A DNA stretch of 64,000 nt, taken from assembly GCF_932526225.1 (NCBI RefSeq), contig NC_064041.1:5328046-5392045 (forward strand). Reading direction: 5' to 3'. Under the pieces are notes generated by a model that had not been told where the DNA came from, searched no databases, and saw only the letters and a list, made by a program, of their open reading frames with translations. Source of the DNA: Nematostella vectensis. Taxonomy: Eukaryota > Cnidaria > Anthozoa > Actiniaria > Edwardsiidae. Below, in pieces: positions 49,301 through 59,978 of the stretch. The position numbers and the translations under genes were made by a program. Positions within the stretch are counted from its first letter, which is position 1. Each line of letters begins with the position of its first letter.

Positions 49301-52300
49301 GTACTTTGCTTCGTCATAAGGCAATCCGAAGAGAACATTTTCACGAACCGTTCCTGAGAAAATCCAAGGGTTTTGATTGGCGAAGGAGATTCTACCTATA
49401 GCCTTAATAAAGCCTCGTTTGAGGGGTATTTCCCCAAGAATAGCCATGAGCAATGAGGACTTCCCTCCTCCGACAGGGCCGGTTAGAATGACGAGCTCGT
49501 TTGGCCCGGCACTGAAGCTGATATCTAGTAAAGTCTGCTTCGCGTCGCCATTCCAACTCGCAGTTATTTTTGACACCTCAATGCCTGGTCGTTGGGATCT
49601 GGTCGATTCTGGCTTCCAGGTGATCTCCTTGGGCGTCTTCTCAGAATCGTACCCAGAACGTTTCAGTACCGCGCTTTTTTCATTCGGTTCTTTTACATTT
49701 TCTTGAGGTGTATCAGGAGTATTATTCTTGGAACCATTCTCAGAACGTTTTGACACCAACATTTCTGCACCCAAATCCCTCATGATTTCTCTTGGTAAGT
49801 CGGGAGAAATTACACCCTCATCAGAACATGTGTCGCCTCCTTCATCTTTCTTGATATCAATTTCGCAAAATCTAAACCTCTTTCGGCCACTAAAATGCTT
49901 TCTTAGTCCACCTTGCTTTTTCCTAGAATCTTCTTCCAGTAAGAAAGCCTCAATCCTATCCGTAGATATCCTTCCGTCCAGTACCTTATATGTACATTCT
50001 GGCAAATAACTACACATGCTTGAGTTGAGAATGTTGAGAATCGTACTGAGTGTAAAGACTTTAGCGGCCGTCATAGCCGCCCCAGAATGCACCAGGGCCG
50101 TGATGGATATAAGCGTTGCTAGGGATGAGGTAATGACCGAAAATGCTGAGACGTTCGTGTGAATAAGGTTTTTACCTCGCACAAATTTCACCTCCTCCCT
50201 GAAAAATAATAATAAGGCCGAATTTACATAATATACATGAAACTGGGACTTTTTATTTAAAAAGCCGTTCATTATTCATTATGCAGAGGGTGGGGTCGTT
50301 TTTAACTAACCATGGATCAATTAAGATCAAATCGGCAATCTTAGCTCTGGTAATAAGTCACTTGATCCATCTAGATAAAATTAACCGTCTCTTTATCTAC
50401 CAACGAAAGGGGTAAACCGGTGTAAAACTCATCTCGTTACATGCATCTCCAAATAAGGGCTCTTCAAGTGGCTCTTGAGAAGTAGATCTCTAGATCTCTA
50501 GGTATGAGCAAAACGCACCGGATTTGTCTGGTCCCCGCTGTTGTTTCTTAGAGGAAAATCGATACCAATAAGAATAAACTCGGTTACGTACCAGGGCAGC
50601 CCCCACCCTCCTTTCCAGCAGCCAAAAATACAGTAAATGTATGAGACATTTTAAACACGAGGTTCCGCTATAAAAGGGAAAGCTTTTATAAGCTCGATTT
50701 TGCAAATATGATCAGAACACTGCCATGCTAGCAGTTATAAATTATAGGTCTCCTGTAAAATTGCTTATCTCTGAACCCCAGTCAGCTGGAATAAAACTAT
50801 TATTGCGCAGGTAACAAGACAGTTGTGTTAAGAGATTGATAAATTAGTGATTTGCTGTTCACTCGCGTGTTTGGTTCAAAATGTTTAAATTTTGCGCCAG
50901 CCCTGTGATAAAAATGCTCGTATTTTAAGGCGGACACAACTTGGTATCGCATTATTTTACTATAAATAGAAACATTTTAGGTGTACAAGTCTAGGAATGT
51001 TATTTGATTTGGTTTAGAATATGAAATTTGAATTTGCGCTCAGTGCAATTGTCATGACATGTTGACTCATTGAGGACTGATTGATAACTGATTGTTCTTG
51101 AGCCCGGGGATGGGAGGAGCTTTCCCTTTTTATAGCGGAACATCGTGTTTAAAATACAGGAAAGAATGTCTAAACGGGCCTTTTTGGGCCCCCTCCTGTT
51201 TAATGGCTACGCCCCTGTAGTGTGTAGTACCACTTACTTTCGCAGCTCTTTGACCATTTCTCGGTAGTTCCACTCCCACGCGTTCATCTTCAGTGCACGT
51301 ATCCCAGCAATCACCTCGGTCATAGCGCTCAGCCGCTTGTCTGTCACACGGCACTGCTTGCGCCTCAGAATTGCAAATAAGCGTGACGTCATAGCGTTAC
51401 ACCCCGCCACGAGTAGGAACAAGACAAGACCTGATAATGGAAATAACAGCGGACTGGTATTTAGGCTTATTAAAGAATGATGGTCAGCTACCGATTTGTT
51501 ATTGTTAACATTTGAATATACGGTTTATTGGACCAAAAAAATTTAAAGAACTATGTATCCATGGAAATCTGATTCATTATTAACGATATATGATTTGAAG
51601 TATAGGCGATGGATATGAATTCTTTGGATGAGCCGAGATGACGCGTAAGGTTGTTTTATGATTGGCCTCCTTGAAGTAGCCTACTTGCGGGCGATGAAAA
51701 GCATCATTTGAATACAGATTTCGTGATGAATGGCATCATTTAAATACAGATTTCGTGAATGGCATTACTAAAATACAGATTTCGTGAATGGCATCATTTG
51801 AATACAGATTTCGTGAATGGCATCGTTTGAATACAGATTTCGTGAATGGCATCATTTAAATACAGATTTCGTGAATGGCATCATTTGAATACAGATTTCG
51901 TGAATGGCATCACTTGAATACAGATTTCGTGAATGGCATCATTTGAATACAGATTTCGTGAATCGCATCACTTGAATACAGATTTCGTACATGGCATCAT
52001 TTGAATACAGTTTTAGTGAATGGCATCATTTAAATACAGATTCCGTGAATGGCATCATTTGAATACAGATTTCGTGAATGGCATCATTTGAATACAGATT
52101 TCGTGAATGGCATCACTTGAATACAGATTTCGTGAATGGCATCACTTGAATACAGATTTCGTGAATGGCATCACTTGAATACAGATTTCTTAAATGGCAT
52201 CATTTGATTACAGATTTCGTGAATGGCATCACTTGAATACAGATTTCGTGAATGGCATCACTTGAATACAGATTTCGTGAATGGCATCAATTGAATACAG

Positions 52301-54862
52301 ATTTCGTGAATGGCATTATTTGAATACAGATTTCGTGAATGGCATCATTTAAATACAGATTTTGTGAATGGCATCACTTGAATACAGATTTCGTGAATGG
52401 CATCACTTGAATACAGATTTCGTGAATGGCATCAATTGAATACAGATTTCGTGAATGGCATCATTTGATTACAGATTTCGTGAATGGCATTATTTGAATA
52501 CAGATTTCGTGAATGGCATCATTCAAATACAGATTTCGTGAATGGTATCATTTGAATACAGATTTCGTGATGAATGGCATCATTTGAATACAGATTTCGT
52601 GAATGGTATCATTTGAATACAGATTTCGTAATGAATGGCATCATCTGAATACAGATTTCGTCAAGCTACGCTAAGCGCTACCTACCTTGTTTTGACCTAC
52701 ATACGTAGAGGGTAAGAGGGTAGAATCTCCCAATATCGTGCTCGAGAGAAAGAGAGACTATTATCTACTTTATTTGATATGGCGACGTTATTTATTTTTA
52801 CCTATGAGCGATTGCCAGCCGACAAGTACCGACAACACAGCGACGGACGACACGATATCCACAAAGATCTTAAGAAAGATCAACATGTACATGATCGACT
52901 TCTCAACTCTCCTCACGTCATTGGAGATCAGGTTCATGACGTAACCGCCCGTGACACGTGACAAGTCGCTACGGCTCGACACGAGGACCTAGAGGGAGAA
53001 AAAGGAAAGTCATCATAAAGGCGCGTATCCAGGATTTACTAAATTGAGGGGGGAGGAGGGAGGAGGTTGTGTTGGACATCATATGCGACAGTTTGGCTAT
53101 TCTTATAAAAAAGCTGTGTTTTGGCGGGGTATGGGCGCGCTACTTCTAGCTAAGCACCATACCTCGATTATCCATTCAAAACGAATATGAATCCCAACTT
53201 TATCTGGTAGCTTAGTAGATTTAAATGTCTCCTTGTTCAACGCCCTAAAACATTACTGAAAACACAGGACATGGAAAACGTGGAAGGAAATGCGGATAAA
53301 AGCGGCTGACCGAGCGAAGTGGAAAATAACACTGTGGAAGCCCCATGCGCCACGATGAACGTGAAGGTAACACCTTACATCTATTAACAGGGGGGTTACA
53401 GGGAAGTGTTGGGGGGAGGGGTGGATGAGGTACACGTTATGTATAAAAAGATATGGCGGAAGCTAACTTTGTCTGTTATTGGTCCCATGCATTTCTCCTA
53501 AAATACAAAGGGCGTAGGAGGCCCCTAGCACCTTGGATAAAAAAATGTGGTAAAACAATGTCCGTTCATTCTCAACCTCAAAGGGGTTGACAAAAAACCG
53601 GATTTACGTCAGCGGTGGTTTATCTCTTTACACGTGTACCTTTTTATATATTATCCCAGTAATGGCAATCTTGAGTCGAATCCCCTTCAAACATGTCTGG
53701 TAGTCAAAGTGGTGGTGGGCGAATACTTTCACGAGGCTTGCCATGGCGAGACCGCTGATAAAAAGCGCGGCGTACCGTGGGCTCATCTGCGCACCGTGCT
53801 GCAGGGGTTCAAGGTAGAAGCAGAGCATGACGGCGAGAAGAGTGCCGCCTAGCGCGTCCAGTAGCTTGAGGACTATGATGAGCGCGATGAATCTTGGGAA
53901 GAGTGAGGGCAGAGAATAAGTCATATCCATACCGTAAATGATTTAATAAACGCCAACTATCTAAAGAACGCATCCTATATTAACCCCCCCCCCCAACCCA
54001 TGATTACAAAGTTTGTATTGAACGCCCCCTCCATTATAGTAGGCTATAATTTGGAAAGAAAAAGGAAGTTGGGCCGACTTTATCTAGAATTGCAGCCATT
54101 GGCTTATTTACTTTGGATTTACATTACACGTAAACGGGGTCTTATTCAGACTGTTATATAAGGCGCACTGTGCTGCCGCGCATCAGTCTTCATGGATGAG
54201 AGAGTGTTATATGTTAATGCCCCTTTTGGTTATGCGGCCAAGTACAGACACTGGAGATGGACCCTGCCTTCTTCAGTGGTTCTTTAACGTCCCACAATGA
54301 CAGGTTGGTTAGCTAGGTTTTTGAGAGACAGGACCGCCATTTAACTTAGTCATCCGAGCCATGAGGCACAGTCCCTAGAGCCAGGTTTTTACACCTCCGA
54401 AAAAATCCCAAGTTGACTTGAACTGGGTTCGACGACCCTGGTCCTCTTGCTTGAGATATGAAGCCCGTACCACTGAGCTATCGCACCACGTGCTCCTGAC
54501 TGAAATTCCTCCCATTATACCCCCTCCCCTCCCCTCCCCTCTCGATAAATCATTTGTTACCTTGAGGTAAACGTTCCAAGCAGAGCCCGCCACAGTCTCG
54601 GCCTCCTGTCCGCATCAACCGCCTCCAGTCTTTCCACACTCCACGACGCTTCCAGATTTTCCACGAGTTTCTGTGCCTCGTCTTCAGGACTAAGAGCAGT
54701 CAAATCATCTCCCTCCAGAACCTTACTGTTACCCACCCTCAGGATCCTGTTCACCCAACACAGGAAGAGCTGAGATAAGCAGCTAGGGCGTTGATAGCTG
54801 GTCTTACCGGTTGAGCCAGTTTTACCGCCTGGGTCGTGTAGCTTCTCGTACTTAACTTTCAT
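42473..54862 (-). CDS. ABC subfamily C exporter (ABCC4/CFTR-like short MRP), 10 coding exons
   Basis: This gene encodes a full-length ABC exporter of the short MRP type (TMD1-NBD1-TMD2-NBD2, no TMD0). Family members pump organic anions, conjugates or cyclic nucleotides across the plasma membrane. I assembled ten exons by hand: 54862-54561, 53892-53640, 52988-52802, 51430-51238, 50198-48976, 48349-48077, 47494-47222, 46274-45977, 44455-44319 and 43380-42473. Every junction is GT-AG and keeps frame, giving 4047 nt, or 1348 residues plus stop; human ABCC4 is close to 1325. NBD1 has Walker A GPVGGGKSS (about 552-560), LSGGQ (642-646), Walker B ending LLLDD (662-666) and H-loop His about 699. NBD2 has Walker A GRTGAGKSS (1142-1150), LSMGE (1244-1248), Walker B LILDE (1265-1269) and H-loop His 1300. 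The Asp in place of the catalytic Glu in NBD1 is normal for ABCC. Unusual points are the long charged linker at about 398-520 and Glu ending the NBD2 signature. The start was chosen by family N-terminus length. Substrate cannot be read from sequence. Confidence 0.95.
44150..44244. mobile_element. 95 bp MITE of the GACTTGCG family (ABCC intron 9)
   Basis: GGGGACTTGCGCTAAGAGAT at the left and ATCTCTTAACGCAAGTCCCC at the right leave little between them. It is the shortest of three family members in the window. Confidence 0.8.
44319..44455 (-). CDS. ABCC exon 9 (TMD2, last helices)
   Basis: The acceptor is TGTTTTCCAG|A and the donor is CCCAG|GTATGA. The exon runs from phase 2 to phase 1, residues 1001-1047. 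It contains the TMD2 RWIGLYLDLLCACLVTMVAI stretch, equivalent to RWFAVRLDAICA in MRP4. Confidence 0.93.
44520..45240 (+). repeat. GGT/GAT-rich low-complexity tract (ABCC intron 8)
   Basis: About 700 bases of GGTGATGGTGCTATTGGTGG-like sequence with a 3-base period. It produces long ORFs on both strands that are low complexity, not genes. Confidence 0.9.
45653..45899. mobile_element. 247 bp MITE, TIR AGCCGCATTGTCACCAGTTT (ABCC intron 8)
   Basis: The left end reads AGCCGCATTGTCACCAGTTT, ACTTC, and the right end is its inverse. The interior is AT-rich with no ORF. No target duplication was seen. Confidence 0.75.
45977..46274 (-). CDS. ABCC exon 8 (TMD2, middle helices and coupling loop)
   Basis: The acceptor is TTCTCAG|GTG and the donor is CCAA|GTAAGT. 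The exon runs from phase 1 to phase 2, residues 902-1001. It has two membrane helices (ILHFLGVVLLTAVVNLWFIV) and the conserved RELQRLESIRSSPVFAHVAD / GLETIRSF stretch of the second coupling loop. Confidence 0.94.
46895..47070 (+). repeat. Degenerate short tandem repeat (ABCC intron 7)
   Basis: GGACAACCCGCTATTA-like motifs recur about every 14-28 bases, such as CGGACAACCCGCTAT at 46913 and 46944. Confidence 0.65.
47222..47494 (-). CDS. ABCC exon 7 (TMD2, helices and FSKD motif)
   Basis: The acceptor is ATTATTCAG|CGG and the donor is ACAG|GTAGAT. The exon is phase 1 to phase 1, residues 811-902. It contains HWWLSSIA (compare the DWWLSYWA motif of the family) and the TMD2 signature SPVLFFDTNPVGRIMNRFSK, followed by D-T. 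Confidence 0.93.
48077..48349 (-). CDS. ABCC exon 6 (NBD1-TMD2 linker)
   Basis: The acceptor was chosen as AACAAAG|CC, because it restores the family motif GRVAAKGKYEEL across the junction; an in-frame alternative acceptor lies 6 bases downstream. The donor is CAAG|GTAAGA. The exon encodes residues 720-811: an Arg/Asp/Glu-rich regulatory linker with a run of acidic residues (MEEEDEDR), then VTWHLYWEYFRAG, the usual entry to TMD2, and its first helix. Confidence 0.87.
48633..48673 (+). repeat. GTT microsatellite (ABCC intron 5)
   Basis: An interrupted run of about a dozen GTT triplets. It is followed by two copies of an approximately 81 bp unit (48690-48850) containing GGAACCAGAAAATATT and GTCCAGAAAAAAATATTTC. 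Confidence 0.9.
48976..50198 (-). CDS. ABCC exon 5 (end of TMD1, long linker, all of NBD1)
   Basis: This 1223 bp exon has acceptor TTTTTCAG|GGAGG and donor GCAG|GTAAGA (phase 2 to phase 1, residues 312-720). It encodes the last TMD1 helices, a hydrophilic linker rich in Lys, Glu, Ser and Pro at about residues 398-520, and a complete NBD1 with Walker A, the Q-loop Gln in FANQNPWIFSGT, LSGGQ, Walker B LLLDDPLSAVD and H-loop ATHQLQ. Carrying a whole NBD in one exon is notably intron-poor for an ABCC gene. Confidence 0.96.
50600..51228. repeat. Two inverted remnants of the GGCGTAGCC MITE family (ABCC intron 4)
   Basis: At 50600-50695, AGCCAAAAATACAGTAAATG and CGCTATAAAAGGGAAAGC; at 51105-51222, CTTTCCCTTTTTATAGCGGA and GGCTACGCCCCTG. 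Both share the ACAGTAAATG or GGCTACGCC motifs of the elements at 7459 and 9299. Confidence 0.5.
51238..51430 (-). CDS. ABCC exon 4 (TMD1, coupling-helix region)
   Basis: The acceptor is ATTATCAG|GTC and the donor is CGAAA|GTAAGT. The exon runs from phase 1 to phase 2, residues 248-312. It ends with the strongly conserved TDKRLSAMTEVIAGIRALKM and AWE stretch that contacts the nucleotide-binding domains. Confidence 0.93.
51700..52660 (+). repeat. Minisatellite, 29 bp unit, about 33 copies (ABCC intron 3)
   Basis: The unit is GAATACAGATTTCGTGAATG, GCATCATTT. A few copies have an extra GAT, giving TGATGAATGG. It fills most of the 1371 bp intron between exons 3 and 4. Confidence 0.95.
52802..52988 (-). 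CDS. ABCC exon 3 (TMD1 intracellular loop, third helix)
   Basis: The acceptor is CCCTCTAG|GTC and the donor is ATAG|GTAAAA. The exon runs from phase 0 to phase 1, residues 186-248. It carries the family signature TGGYVMNLISNDVRRVEK (TG-x-x-VNLLSNDV-like), then a membrane helix. Confidence 0.92.
53640..53892 (-). CDS. ABCC exon 2 (TMD1, first membrane helices)
   Basis: The acceptor is CTCTTCCCAAG|A and the donor is AAG|GTACAC. The 253 bp exon goes from phase 2 to phase 0 and encodes residues 101-185. It covers the first two TMD1 helices (FIALIIVLKLLDALGG and YAALFISGLAMASLVKV) and the conserved RLKIAITGIIYKK stretch that ABCC proteins share at the start of the intracellular loop. Confidence 0.9.
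54180..54497 (-). mobile_element. tRNA-derived SINE (ABCC intron 1)
   Basis: On the minus strand an A-box TAGCTCAGTGG (54470-54480) is followed about 33 bases on by a B-box-like GTCGTCGAACCC. Then comes a non-tRNA body with TGTGGGACGTTAAAGAACCA, a motif seen in the central domains of many invertebrate SINEs. It is in sense orientation to the host gene. A working tRNA is unlikely, as the anticodon arm does not fold well. Confidence 0.65.
54561..54862 (-). CDS. ABCC exon 1 (start codon, N-terminal lasso)
   Basis: The exon encodes residues 1-100 plus two bases. It begins at an ATG followed by KVKYEKLHD and carries the cytoplasmic lasso motif of ABCC proteins (LSQLFLCWVNRILRVG, then EGDDL). The donor is AG|GTAACA, phase 2. 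An in-frame open stretch continues upstream to about 55069, but it is not family-like. A possible acceptor (CTTGCAG|GATATTC, about 54891) suggests that a separate 5' UTR exon joins just upstream of the ATG. Confidence 0.9.
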
Positions 54863-55469
54863 TGTTATGTTGCACTTGTTGAATATCCTGCAAGATTTGA
54901 GCCCAGAGAATTTGATATTAGTCCCTTTTTTGTGCAGCAAAGAATATGTTACAGAAGAGCTGGTTAGAGAGAGTGTACGAAGGGAAGAGTGCAAATCAGA
55001 GTGACATAGAGAGTGCATAACTAGACTAGGCCTCGGAGCTTTTAGAAAAACAATAACGAAGGCACTCAAATTCTGTTTTTCTGCTCGTTAAAAAGATTTT
55101 TAAGACGTCAATGCACTCCTTACGTGTTTCGTGTTCACGTTTTACTATTCATTAGCATATTTAATGACGTTAAAAGCTAGGTACGTTTGTTTTTCAAGTA
55201 TAAATCCCTGCACGTGCTACGAGAATGTATGTTAACAGGGTACTCATACAAGATTGAATCATTTTTTCTTTACTTACATAGTTAAAACAACCATACCCTC
55301 CACATGGGCTTACAAAGAATTTGCTCTGAGGGGGGAAGGTATATCTGTGGAAATCTATATAATATTTGAGTTTCGCCTATTTTGAGGGTTGTTGACCACG
55401 CATTCTAAACGTCTGATGACAGCTTTGAGTTGAAACAAAAATTTGGTTATTCATTATTAAGATAAATTA

Positions 55470-55783
55470 GGGACTTGCGCTAAAAGATCACGTGACTGTT
55501 TGGGTTGCAAACTAGCGCGCTCAGGCGTTGAGCGGAAAAATATCAGCAACAAAAAGCTATTTATTCAGCGCTTACGAAAAAAGTCATACATTTTTTTCAG
55601 AAAGGGTTTAGTTTCATTTAAAGCTTTTATTTTGTCGTCGTTCTCAGTTGTTACTTTAACCGATTATTTATGTATAACCTCGATAAATAAAGTTTATTGT
55701 TTTGTACTGCTCAGTCATATATGTGATCATTTTTGTTTGAATTTGCCACCCAGAAAGGTCACGTGATCTCTTAACGCAATCCC
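55470..55783. mobile_element. 314 bp MITE of the GACTTGCG family
   Basis: The left end GGGACTTGCGCTAAAAGATC and right end GATCTCTTAACGCAATCCC are inverse. The body matches the split copy at 32360-33290 and provides its empty site. It lies just upstream of the ABCC gene's first coding exon. Confidence 0.8.
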
Positions 55784-58474
55784 TATTGGGATGGTGACGC
55801 GTGTGAAGTTTCTGACCGACAAATAAGATACGTGATAAAAAAAACCTTTTTTCCAAAATGGCTGAGCAACCATACTAGAAATTCGGAAACTATGGTTTCC
55901 CCTCCTTCCTCTTGCAGCAGTTACTTAAAATCGTTTTTTTTTTGGGGTGCTTCCCCAAGAAGAAGATTGTGGTAACCTACGCCTTCAGGGCCGTGTAACA
56001 GGCCTCGAAATATTGGAGGGGCACTACAGAAACATTAAGGAAATAGTTGGGGGCACAGCCACGCCCCTACTGGTCATTTCCTTATAACTTTTCATATCAA
56101 GAAACTTTAGCCAAAAATTGTCGTTTTTGTCACACTCGGTCACTTCCATATAAGGAAACAAATTATTTCCTTATTTGCAAAAACTGAAGGATTCTTGGCA
56201 TTTTTAAGGTTGCCGTACCACAGGTGCTTAGTAATCTTTATGACTTGTAATCAGAAAAGAAAAACAGTTGCTGTGACAATCTTTAGTAAATGGACTTTCC
56301 CACAAGAAACTAAAATTCCTCGTTACCAGACCCCCAAAACGACAACGTTTTCTTCATATGTTTTAAATATTGGGAAACTCAAGCAACTTAACTCTAAATC
56401 TACAAAGCACCAATTAAAGGCAACAGAGCTGAGTGGAAGCTTGCATCCAAATGGAGGGGGAGATTTGTGTGCCATTTTCGACATACTATTCCTTAGTCAG
56501 TCCAAGTGATGGCGCTGAACATCCTTAAACCTTCCACTAGATTCGTTTACGGCTACTGCCATGATGAAGATTCTCGCAAAAATGTTGTTGACCCCCCCCT
56601 GACCGTTTCTATCACTGACTTGCAAACTTGCATTTCATTAAAAAATTGGTACAAGTGGAAATAGCTTCTAGCCTATGTAAGGCGCTTGGTAAAAAGCTTT
56701 CCTATGTATTTCTTGCTTAAAATATAATTTGGCAATCATATACTCAGCAAGAAATACATAGGAATATATATATATATATAGGCATTTTCAGTAAAATTTC
56801 TTCACTAATTCTCACTTCTCCGGCCAGCGTTTGGTTGTTCATTTTTTTAAATTGCAAGGTTAATTTAAATTACCTTTTTTGAATGTAGATAATAATAACA
56901 ATAAAAAGTAAGCTAGTGATAGTCCCTATTTATAAAAAAAGTGATTAGAACAAAGTAATGACATTCCATTCCGTCCAAGGTTTTTCAAATAAAACATTTA
57001 AAATTTTGTTTGTTATGGTAACAACAGACGTTAAAAATCATTTTCTGCAACGGAGATAAGCTTGCAAACCTTCCAGGGACAAAAGAGGTATCAAAGAATT
57101 AGTTTTACAAGACACTCACCGAGTTCTAGTATATGCATCTGTTGTTTTGAAGCCGTTTAGCAGCCTGAACAGCAGTTTGTGATCAGGAATTGAAAAGCGA
57201 AGTTTGAAATAACGACACTGCCGGAGGAGCTCGACCGTGCCGTGCCGTTACACGTATGACTTTTGATTAAACTGAAGTCATGCGTTTGCAATCATACTAA
57301 TTAGGCTTATTATAATTTTCAGGTGCAGCGATCCAAATCACACAACTTGAATAAAATGTGTAAAATAATTAGATAGTCCTTGTATAAAATTGAGAAAAAA
57401 TAAATCTCTATATAATTTTCTTGCGGAAACTTTTTCGTATAGCCTTTCTGTAATCAGCGCTTTCGGCTCGAAATTTTATAACGCCTGAGTGGGGACGAAT
57501 TCATTAAAAGGAAAACCGTTAAATTAATCATCAGTGCTGTTTTTGTTAATAAATAATCAGTGTTTGTTTATGTAGGCATCTAGAGAAGCAAAAAGGAAAC
57601 CTGTAAAGATTTTTCTCTCAAAGGCATTATCTAATATAAACAGCACTAATAGCTCGAACATATTTCTCAAAAACTCGAAAATATTACCAGCTAAACTTGG
57701 AGAAGATAATGTTTATTTAAAGTAACTTTCCATACTTCTTCTCGATGACTCATTTTATTCATTTGAGAATTTGGCTGTACTTATTATATAATTTACGCGC
57801 GTATCGTAAAAAAGAAAACAAATCTCTGCTTGGCTAATCTATTTTCATCCTCACCATGTAATGCTATGTATATAATGAGAATGTTTATGGTGGTACCCAT
57901 ATCAAGGGCCACCCTTGCCTCTTATGACATCCAGGGTTGGTCGCCGTGGGGGTTCGACCGGCACCACTGTCCTTATCTTAGCAAGCTAGTTCTCGGATAC
58001 AATTAGCTTATTACAGGTGCGGATAAAGTAAAAATGAATAACTTTGTTTGAAGTAAATAAATGTCTGGGGGACGTGAGGTACTGTCTATTTTCCTTCGCC
58101 TGATGCTTGACTTTGTTGACGCGGCAAATCCAATATAGCGCGAAATATTGTAAGATCTATGTAGTGACCTACCAAGAACCACTGGTTCTAAGCCGTCTAT
58201 CCGGCCACCGGCCATTATCCACCCCCATTTGGAAATCCTGGATCCGCATAAATAGTGTAAGAATGCTTATTTATTTTTATTCGGGGCCCGGTATCCATCA
58301 ACTCGCGCGCTCTGATTGGCTATCGTGTTTTGACAATTTCCCGCCATAATGATTTTGCAACGCGCGCGAGCAAAATCTTCACGGACATCGACGGAAGTCA
58401 GAACGGGAACCTCGCCTCGTGCAACCGTAAGTCCGTAAGGTAAACAAAGTTGAAATTCTATTGAGGAAAAAAAC
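55784..58474. other. Spacer upstream of the ABCC gene
   Basis: No exon recognised apart from the hairpin at 56697. A 104-codon ORF at 56195-56509 lacks domain features. TGGGGGTTCGACCGGCACC at about 57947 resembles a tRNA B-box but has no matching A-box. Confidence 0.45.
56697..56780. repeat. Hairpin and AT microsatellite
   Basis: TTCCTATGTATTTCTTGC and its inverse flank about 30 bases, followed by a run of about nine AT repeats. Confidence 0.8.
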
Positions 58475-58531
58475 AAATATGTTATTTCCCAGCGACACGG
58501 ACCTCCCAGCTGGTAAATAACATATATTTCT
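58475..58531. repeat. Short inverted repeat
   Basis: ATATGTTATTTCCCAGC and GCTGGTAAATAACATAT face each other across about 17 bases. Confidence 0.75.
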
Positions 58532-58719
58532 TAAAAAAAAAAAGAATAAATGAGTATATATACCTCACGAGAGGTTTGCAAGTGGTGAGCAGTGAAAAGA
58601 CTTTTGTGATTCCACCCGGGTAATATATTTGCGAATCAGCTCACTGAAGCAATGTGGCGCCGATGGAAAAAAATCACTGGACTGGAAAATTGTCAAACGC
58701 GGAGAAGCGTTTTGTACTT

Positions 58720-59255
58720 TTTCTCGCCATAGAGCGGCCATGGCAACCTCACGGGCCAGTTGTTATTTTTACTGTATTTTATAACCTCTATCAAGCGGTC
58801 ACCCTCCATAAAGCGGCCACGGCGACTATTTTAACGTCCCAATTCTTATTTGTACTGTATTTCATAACCTCTATCAAGCGGCCACGCCACAATTAAAGTT
58901 CCCAATTGCTATTTTTACTGTATTTTATAACCTCTATCAAGCGGTCACCCTCCATAAAGCGGCCACGGCCACCATTTTAAGGTCCCAATTTTTATTTTTG
59001 CTGTATTTCATAACCTCTATCAAGCGGCCACCCTCCATAAAGCGGCCATGGCAACCATTTAACGGCCCAAATTCTTATTTTCACTGTATTTCATAACCTC
59101 TATCAAGCGGCCACGCTACCAATTTAAGTTCCCAATTGCTATTTTTAATGTATTTTATAACCTCTATCAAGCGGTCACCCTCCATAAAGCGGCCATGGCA
59201 ACCATTTTACGGTCCCAATTGTTATTTTTACTGTATTTCATAACCTCTAACAAAC
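58720..59255 (+). repeat. Minisatellite, about 85 bp unit, 6-7 copies
   Basis: The unit holds TAACCTCTATCAAGCGG, CACCCTCCATAAAGCGGCCA, then CCATTTTA and a T-rich GTATTT. Some copies lack 19-20 bases. A stray fragment (CCATGGCAACCATTTTACGG) recurs at about 60252. Confidence 0.85.
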
Positions 59256-59978
59256 GATTTTAACAATCAACCACATCGTTATGCGCTTAATAGTCACGAA
59301 AACTATTTCATCCTTGAAAACAAAGGCCTTGGTATCTTAATTGTACCAAATACAAAGAAGAGTATTCCCTGCGCGGCCAGTTTATGGCATTTCACAATGG
59401 GGGGTAGTCTATAGGTGTTCTTTATTTGTAGCAAATAGCAATCATGCAATAAGCAAGTGATTTGTACTGTACTTTGTAATCTTTGTTTATCGAGGGTAGC
59501 ATATTTAACCGAATATACAGTCTATATTGTCTTCACAAAGGAGCGTTTGAATTAGATTTGTTGCACCCTTTAGGTTGCATAACGCTCGTATTTTTTATCT
59601 TGTCGGAACGATCCTTGGGACAACAAGCCGTAATTTTACTATTCTAAGTGAAGAATAAGTTGAGAAGAGAAACACGAAAACCAACACGGTGTGGGCTGTT
59701 CGTACCTATCAAGACTGGGCAGAAGTGAGGAATAAGAAGCTAAGGCAGGATCGGATAGTTTCGTAAGTTTCGATGATATCAAAGGTGTTCGATTGTAGTG
59801 TTAATGAAGTAGTGATAGAAGATGTTTGTAAGGTTGATAAAGTCATAAAGAGCTAGGGCGAAAGTGGCAATAAAACCCCTAAAAAGACCTGCAGATGTAA
59901 GAAATTAATAGTTAAAGTTTGTCATTTTTATGGTCCAATAGATTTTAGAAAATTGTAAAGTTAAGTTCCAAATGGTTG

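Noticed and set aside
54863-55069. N-terminal extension of the ABCC protein
   Set aside because: The open frame upstream of the chosen ATG is unlike any ABCC N-terminus and contains a likely acceptor near 54891.
56195-56509. 104-codon plus-strand ORF
   Set aside because: No domain, no flanking splice signals convincing enough, and composition like the surroundings.
57900-57990. tRNA gene or SINE head (GGGGGTTCGACCGGCACC)
   Set aside because: There is a B-box-like motif only; no A-box at the right distance and no cloverleaf.
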